From: Mesostigma viride
Taxonomy: Eukaryota; Streptophyta; Mesostigmatophyceae; Mesostigmatales; Mesostigmataceae
NCBI GenBank assembly: GCA_009746045.1
Contig: RPFO01000080.1
Location: 8,286,207 to 8,350,206, forward strand
Length of the DNA: 64,000 bases
Direction of reading: 5' to 3'
The first letter of the stretch is position 1, and every line of letters starts with the position of its first letter. Made by a program: the position numbers and the translations under genes. Under the pieces are notes generated by a model. That model had not been told where the DNA came from, searched no databases, and worked only from the letters and a program-made list of their open reading frames with translations. Below, piece after piece: positions 58,901-64,000 of this stretch.

Positions 58901-61900
58901 TTCAATTGCTGCTTCACAAGACAAGCACTCATGTTTAAATTCATGGGTGGTCCACTCTATTGCTTTAACAAACCAGTAAAATAAACACAGGCGAATCGTG
59001 ATTCCTCCTTTGCTAGCTCTGCCGCCACTCACGGGTAGTCAGTCGCCCGCACGTAGACGTCACTCGGCTGGATGTCGGCCGGCAGCAACCCCAGCTTGTC
59101 CGCGTACAGTGCGCGCACGGACGCACCCAGCGCCCGTAGCTGCTGGTGGCCCTTGAAGGTGAGCTGGCCAGGGGGGCAGGTGCCTGGCGAAGATGGAATT
59201 AAGGGTGGAACATCGAGCAAACTGAAGGGCGAAATAAGGGGGCGACACATGTGAAACTCAAGAAGGTGCCGATGCAATTGGATTACCGAGCTTACGGGCT
59301 TGGTAAGGCCGCATGGTGGCAAGAACGATGACCCCAGTAAGGCCGCGTGGTGGGAAGAAAGATGACCCCAGTAAGGACGCATGGTGGCAAGAAAGATGAC
59401 CCTAGTAAGGACGCATGGTGGCAAGAAAGATGACTCTAGTAAGGCCGCATGGTGGCAAGAAAGATGACCCTAGTAAGGCCGCATGGTGGCAAGAAAGATG
59501 ACCCTAGTAAGGCCGCATGGTGGTAAGAAAGATGACCCTAGTAAGGCCGCATGGTGGCAAGAAAGATGACCCTAGTAAGGCCGCATGGTGGCAAGAAAGA
59601 TGACCCTAGTAAGGCCGCATGGTGGCAAGAAAGATGACCCTAGTAAGGCCGCATGGTGGCAAGAAAGATGACCCTAGTAAGGCCACATGGTGGCAAGAAA
59701 GATGACCCTAGTAAGGCCGCATGGTGGCAAGAAAGATGACCCTAGTAAGGCCACATGGTGGCAAGAAAGATGACCCTAGTAAGGCCGCATGGTGGCAAGA
59801 AAGATGACCCTAGTAAGGCCGCATGGTGGCAAGAAAGATCACCCTAGCAATGGCCGAGGACCGAGGAAAATTGCGAGAGAACGGGCACGCACATCCTGCT
59901 TACCTTTCCCGATATGGCATTTAGGCAGCACTTGGCTGGTATACTGCCTCCCGCCAAAGTGCATGAGGCTGCGTGTGGCTGAAATGCAGGCGGCCAAAAT
60001 GCATGCGATTGAACTCCCTGCGACTACACTGCCTCTGGCTAAATGCCTGTGGCTGAACTTCCTGCGGCAAAACTGGCCCGTCAACCTGTCCCTGCTCACC
60101 TTTCCACATGCGGTCCACAAACGGGCCTCCTTCCGTCAACGTCACGTCAAACTGTTGCGTCACTTGGATGCCACCCCCCGAGCTCCCGCTCACGTCCGCC
60201 GCGACACGCGACGGCGACGCAGAGACCCCGGGCGCAGGGCCCGCCTGTTTGCCGCCACCCCCCAGGGTGTCTCCTTGTGCTGCTTGCGGGGACAAGGACG
60301 TCGGCAACTGGCGCTCCAGTACAGGGCAGTCCCAGGTGGCGCCGTCCTCGTGGGGGAGAACGGCGATGGGGGAGCGGTCGCCGTGGCGGGCGATGGTCTG
60401 CAAGGCCACGCGTCGCAGACGAGGGAGGTGGAACAGGGGGGCGGTAGGATGGGAGACAATAGCATCAATGAGGCATTAGGATAGGGATAGATATGGGTAC
60501 AACTGACATAGGCCAGGGGCAGACATGGAGTGGGAGGGGTGCCCCACTCAGTGTTGGGTACCCCGGGTCCTCCGGCACTTCCCGGGGACTGTCGACGACG
60601 GGAAAACATGCAGCGCCAGCCAAATTGCGGAACTCCTTCCGCGCCAATTTGGGGGACGACGACTGCAAATCAGGACTGAGCACCGGCCACAATACAGCCC
60701 AATATGGCTTGCGCTCGGCCCGCCGGCCCGGTGCGTAGGTTCAGCAGGCTCCAGCCAGCTCTTCATGCTGCAGTGGCTGGGCTGGCAATCACATGACCGG
60801 ACCCTGACCGGACATTAGTTTTGCGAAGTGCACCAGCTACCACAAGAGCTACTGACCACAAGGCTCCACAAGATCTGGTCGCTCCTCCCGTCCATACTGG
60901 ACTACGACCGACATCTGTCTAGTAAAACTCGGAAGTCCTTCCGGCCAGCCACTTGGACGACGACAGTAACTCGGAACTCCTTCCTTTCCTCCAACTGGAC
61001 GACGGAACCCATTTTGGGCGGACCAACAGGCACCTTCCCGTCCAAAAGCGGGACGACGGGGACGACACCGGAACGAGCAAAATGGCTGATGGGGCACCCC
61101 TCCTCATGGAGTAAAGGCTTGAACAGAGACAGGCCAGGGGCAGACATGGAGTAATGGCTTGAACAGAGATAGGCGACAGGATCGAGCATAGCAGACAAAC
61201 ACGGTGGAAATAGAGGCTTTAGGATAGATGTGATAAGGAGGCATCAGGGCAGGAGTAGATAGGGCTGGGAAAGAGATAGATAGGGGCAGACATTAAATGG
61301 AGGATTGAATAGAGATGGGTCACATGACCAGGCTTGCATTTGTGGATATGCAAACCATGCGGTCTGAACCATTAGATAAATAGGAAGGGAAGAATGAGGC
61401 ATTATATGAGTAACGGGTATATAAAGGCCATCTTTGGTTTTGTTGGGCCAGACCTACCGTCACCACCCGTACCCTCCCCTCGCGACAACACTTTTGTTCC
61501 TGAATAGATGGCTACGTCTTTTTGTTCATGCTACCTCTGCGCACGGCACCCCACTGGTGGTCGGATTTTTCTTTCGTACTGTGGGAAGCAGGGCACGGTG
61601 TTTCAAGCACAGCAGCGTAGTCAACACGCTCGCGTACAGGCAACATGATCAACGGCTGCTGATTTAAAAGTCATAATCTACCCATTGCATCATCTCATCA
61701 GCCAAGTATCACTACACAAACGATGTATTGAAAACGCAAAACGCGTTTAAACCGCTCAAATTGCCGTCACTCACTTGGCCTGAACAGCTACTGTAAACGA
61801 CTGCTGCAGAAACTTGCTCGCCATTGACACGGTCCTAATGGACAGTTACTTTTTATCCTATCACAAGCAGGGCAGGCCACCCTGTGCGCTGACCAGCATT

Positions 61901-62641
61901 ACCAACCAAGGCCATACCTTGCACTGAATAAAACATAGGGAAGAATTTTTTTCCCAGCTGGGGGCGAGCTTAGAATAAAAGCTGCATAAAATGCATAAGA
62001 GCCTTCCTCTTGACAAGTACATTATATGTACCTCCTCCACAAAATTCTAGGTAAAACCAAGTAAACAAGGAGCCTTTTGTGAATAAGCTAGTGCGAGGGC
62101 GTATGGAAACAATACATTCTACGACGGTGTCAAATTCTCCCGCGAACGTACAACCCTGACTCTCCTCGACAAAGCTACCAAGCTATGGCATTTCCAGTCA
62201 ATCCAGCGCCAAGATGCACGTACAGCAAACTTATTCAGAAACGCAGTAGTCCTCAGGCACCTTGAGCAACCGCCCAACAAGCTGCCACAAATATTTGCTT
62301 GCTATTGATTATGTAAGTATCTACCTATATATATATATATGCGAGCCAGTCCATTCAAGGATTAGGAATACCTTAATGTAAGAAAACAAACAGCACGGCG
62401 GGAGCGTGCAGCCAACTTAGCATCTACCCCGTTATGAAAACAAAAATGGCCCTTTACCAAGCAGGCGTACCTGCACGAGCAACAACTTTGCCTCATCCAC
62501 AGGAAAATCAGTGTAATCCTCGGGAGAAGGCATGACGTTGGCACCGCAGTAGTCGTACGCGCCACTGACAGCAAATATACCCGGGGCGACGCACGCGGCC
62601 ATGAAAAGCATACACCAGAACTTGGCTCTTATTGAAGCCAT
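52929..62641 (-). CDS. Histidine acid phosphatase, type I membrane protein, 10 exons
   Basis: Exons: 62641-62471, 60397-60100, 59978-59904, 59183-59033, 58374-58277, 57728-57595, 56851-56265, 54943-54627, 54121-53900 and 53161-52929. All junctions are GT-AG with matching phases, giving 761 residues. Residues 1-25 or so are a signal peptide (MASIRAKFWCMLFMAACVAP). The catalytic motif ARHGDRSP, spanning residues 60-67, accepts the phosphate on its histidine. CPPGQLTFKGHQQLRALG and VYVRATDYPRTQQSAAAF are typical of the family. AHDTTVSAMLGAMG holds the His-Asp proton donor at about 574-575. Residues of about 697-717 form one membrane helix, followed by a charged tail, as in lysosomal acid phosphatases. 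Exon 7 carries a low-complexity insert of about 130 residues. The enzyme would hydrolyse phosphate monoesters in a lysosome, vacuole or outside the cell. Introns carry several minisatellites, two of them at splice donors. Confidence 0.9.
53666..53880. repeat. Minisatellite derived from the exon 9 splice donor
   Basis: Four to five copies of a 30 bp unit contain aaccagttacctgtgctcat. A longer partial copy of the exon 9 end (gatcatcaggcactcggtcg) is at about 53800-53830. On the gene strand each unit reads as the donor context agcacag/gtaactggtt. Confidence 0.85.
54960..54976. repeat. Poly(G/A) tract forming the exon 8 polypyrimidine tract
   Basis: agaggggggggggggggagg lies just upstream of exon 8. 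On the minus strand it is the pyrimidine tract before the acceptor tcgccag. Confidence 0.6.
55822..56265. repeat. 49 bp minisatellite that copies the exon 7 splice donor
   Basis: About ten units with spacing near 49 bp have the core cataccggcggtagcgcacg then tattcgtactcacactacta. On the gene strand each unit holds the last 26 bases of exon 7 and the first 23 of the intron, including ccgccg/gtatgt. Units carry a few substitutions. Confidence 0.92.
58871..58891. repeat. Poly(G) tract
   Basis: A run of about 20 G in the intron between exons 4 and 5 of the phosphatase gene. Confidence 0.9.
59305..59850. repeat. 34 bp minisatellite, about 16 units
   Basis: Units of aaggccgcatggtggcaaga plus aagatgaccctagt lie in the intron between exons 3 and 4 of the phosphatase gene. 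The copies at the left edge are more diverged (ccccagt, gggaagaaag). Confidence 0.95.
60398..62470 (-). other. Large first intron of the phosphatase gene
   Basis: This is a 2,073 bp intron between the signal-peptide exon and the catalytic exon. It contains a short dispersed motif ggccaggggcagacatggag at 60509 and 61131, and a (TA)n tract at 62326-62340. I recognise no embedded gene. The acceptor is preceded by a long pyrimidine-rich tract. Confidence 0.7.
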
Positions 62642-63810
62642 TCTTAACTCCAGCTTCCTTCAATTGGACACAACGTCCAGCGTTCGCCAATTTAACGGGA
62701 GCCTTGTAATTTCTCTATATGTTATATCCAGCCGCAAAGTACATGCAAACAACAATTTGTCAGCTCATTCCGGATCGTAGGAAGCGCCACAACAGGTGCA
62801 TTGAATCGCCGAACTCGCCAAATCACTGGCAAATTTCCCTTTTAGTTGGATTTCAACGTAGACAGAGTTCCGGGCACCACGGTGTGCTGGTCGTGCATCG
62901 AAAAATATCTAGCATGCCCTAACTGCCCGGTTGAGGAAAAGACTCTCAGTGTCGGGTGTCAGACTCTTTTCACCATGGCTGTCGTGCATTCGTTGAGCCA
63001 GCTTGCCAATGCTGTTGCGGTGGTCCGCTGCTCCCCACGTGGCAAATTCTGACGGAGTCATGCCTAGTTATGGGGACTTTCTCCAGCGCGGTCTCCTGTT
63101 TAGAATACGGAAACCAGGCATGCCTGATCCGAGTCTGGCCATCGTAGGTGGCCTCCGTCGGACAACCGGCGCTCGAATGAATTGAACTAACGGACGTGGC
63201 GTCGAACCACGAAAGTCGAGAACCATGTCCAGGCTCGTTTGTCAAATACTTGCAGGACAAACTCACGTTGCATTGAGCTGTTGATGCGCTGGCGACGGTT
63301 TTGATACATGAAAGGTAGCCTGTGGTACTCCAATATATGCGATAACCTTTGACTGTCTGATTATAGTATTCGTCCGCAGGAATGATGGTGTCCTACGTTG
63401 CGTCGTTCAGGGGAATATCACTGGCCAGGCCCAGAGCAATTTAGTTCGTCCAGTTTCTAGGTCAAGTTTTGGATGTTTCACAGTCAGCATTGCAGGACAA
63501 CGGCCTTTCACAGCATCCGTGCCCCTTCGGAAAGATGCAAGGGTGCTCGTGCAATCACCGCACTGTCCCCATAGCGACGTCCGGATGCCATACTGCCATG
63601 CTGCCACCGACCTGGGGCTTCTTGAATCAGCTATGCCGTTGTCCTGCTGAACCGCGTGTGCACGGGTACCCGAATGGTGGGGAGTAGCGCTGCCGAAAAC
63701 GTATTGCGTTGCTGTTGATGAAGGGACGCGGATGGTGACGAAAACAGACTGAGACGTCACCTGCATCGTGCCTTCAGAGTGTTTGGGATCCACGAGAGGT
63801 AGGTGGAATC
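62642..63810. promoter_or_regulatory. Divergent upstream region of two acid phosphatase genes
   Basis: This 1.17 kb region separates two head-to-head paralogues. On the minus strand ggatataacatatag at about 62715-62730 is a possible TATA element about 80 bp from the ATG. No clear TATA box is seen for the plus-strand gene. Open frames in this interval show no domain. Confidence 0.5.
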
Positions 63811-63981
63811 ATGGTTTCAACAAGACTTCCATACTGCGTCGTACTGCTACTTGCCGCGTGGATAGCCGGCTGTGTTCCTAGCTGCGATGGCAAATATGAC
63901 TATTGTGGCCCTGGCGTGATGCCTGCGCCCGAGGAGTACGAAGAGCTCCCGCTGGAATCAGCCAAGCTTCTTCTTGTGCAG
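63811..63981 (+). CDS. Second histidine acid phosphatase gene, first exon only (runs off the window)
   Basis: The exon encodes 57 residues from MVSTRLPYCVVLLLAAWIAG, a signal peptide, to YDYCGPGVMPAPEEYEELPL and ESAKLLLVQ. It ends at a donor gtatgg. Exon 1 of the minus-strand phosphatase also has exactly 57 codons, ends AKLLLVQ, has YDYCG at the same place, and stops at the same intron position and phase. It is therefore a paralogue in head-to-head orientation. The catalytic exon must lie beyond 64000. Confidence 0.85.
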
Positions 63982-64000
63982 GTATGGCTGGATGTTCCTT

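Noticed and set aside
59789-60484. 231-residue plus-strand ORF
   Set aside because: It overlaps the antisense of phosphatase exons 2 and 3, whose motifs and splice phases are convincing.
62846-63052. Plus-strand frame with CWSCIEKYLACPNC, resembling a zinc ribbon
   Set aside because: There is no ATG, the spacing fits no family I know, and it sits in the divergent promoter. Chance or a relic fragment is more likely.
63407-63793. 128-residue minus-strand ORF between the phosphatase genes
   Set aside because: No domain, and it overlaps the region upstream of the plus-strand phosphatase start. Chance length is plausible at this base composition.

Overview
This is eukaryotic nuclear DNA: genes have GT-AG introns, and more than half of the window is transposable elements and simple repeats. 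The intron-rich genes, the proline-rich linkers in a secreted protein, and the mix of a Ty3/gypsy chromovirus with several LINE families suggest a green alga. The species cannot be fixed from the sequence.

Four protein-coding loci are convincing. (1) A Trx-Grx monothiol glutaredoxin of the Grx3/Grx4/PICOT type lies on the minus strand (8434-9987, 4 exons). (2) A secreted protein with three M23/LytM-like domains lies on the minus strand (36199-39692, 2 exons). (3) A conserved protein of unknown function lies on the plus strand (40702-42068, 2 exons); it is divergent from (2), and a TATA box lies upstream of each. (4) A membrane-anchored histidine acid phosphatase lies on the minus strand (52929-62641, 10 exons with consistent phases). 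It faces a second, paralogous phosphatase gene on the plus strand, of which only the first exon (63811-63981) is in the window.

Layout. 12-5862 is an error-laden second copy of 8362-13943 and is probably an assembly artefact. 5863-8361 holds a long (GATG)n array and LINE debris. 8434-9987 is the glutaredoxin gene. 11161-30205 is one complete Ty3/gypsy chromovirus with LTRs, a target-site duplication and a polypurine tract. Its integrase is split by a 10.57 kb CACTA-type DNA element (17306-27876) with 56 bp terminal inverted repeats, subterminal repeat arrays and a decayed intron-containing gene. 30867-35565 and 42470-51800 are clusters of LINE remnants of at least three families, including an inverted group of endonuclease-type ends and an exact 1,190 bp tandem duplication. 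36199-42068 is the divergent gene pair, and 52929-63981 is the divergent phosphatase pair.

The candidates for something new are: the CACTA-like element with its unidentified gene; minisatellites in the phosphatase gene that copy its own splice-donor sites; a shared hairpin plus TTAA tail at the 3' ends of one LINE family; a triplicated M23-like protein in which only the middle domain keeps the second zinc motif; and a series of 25 bp-arm palindromes inside the CACTA-like element.
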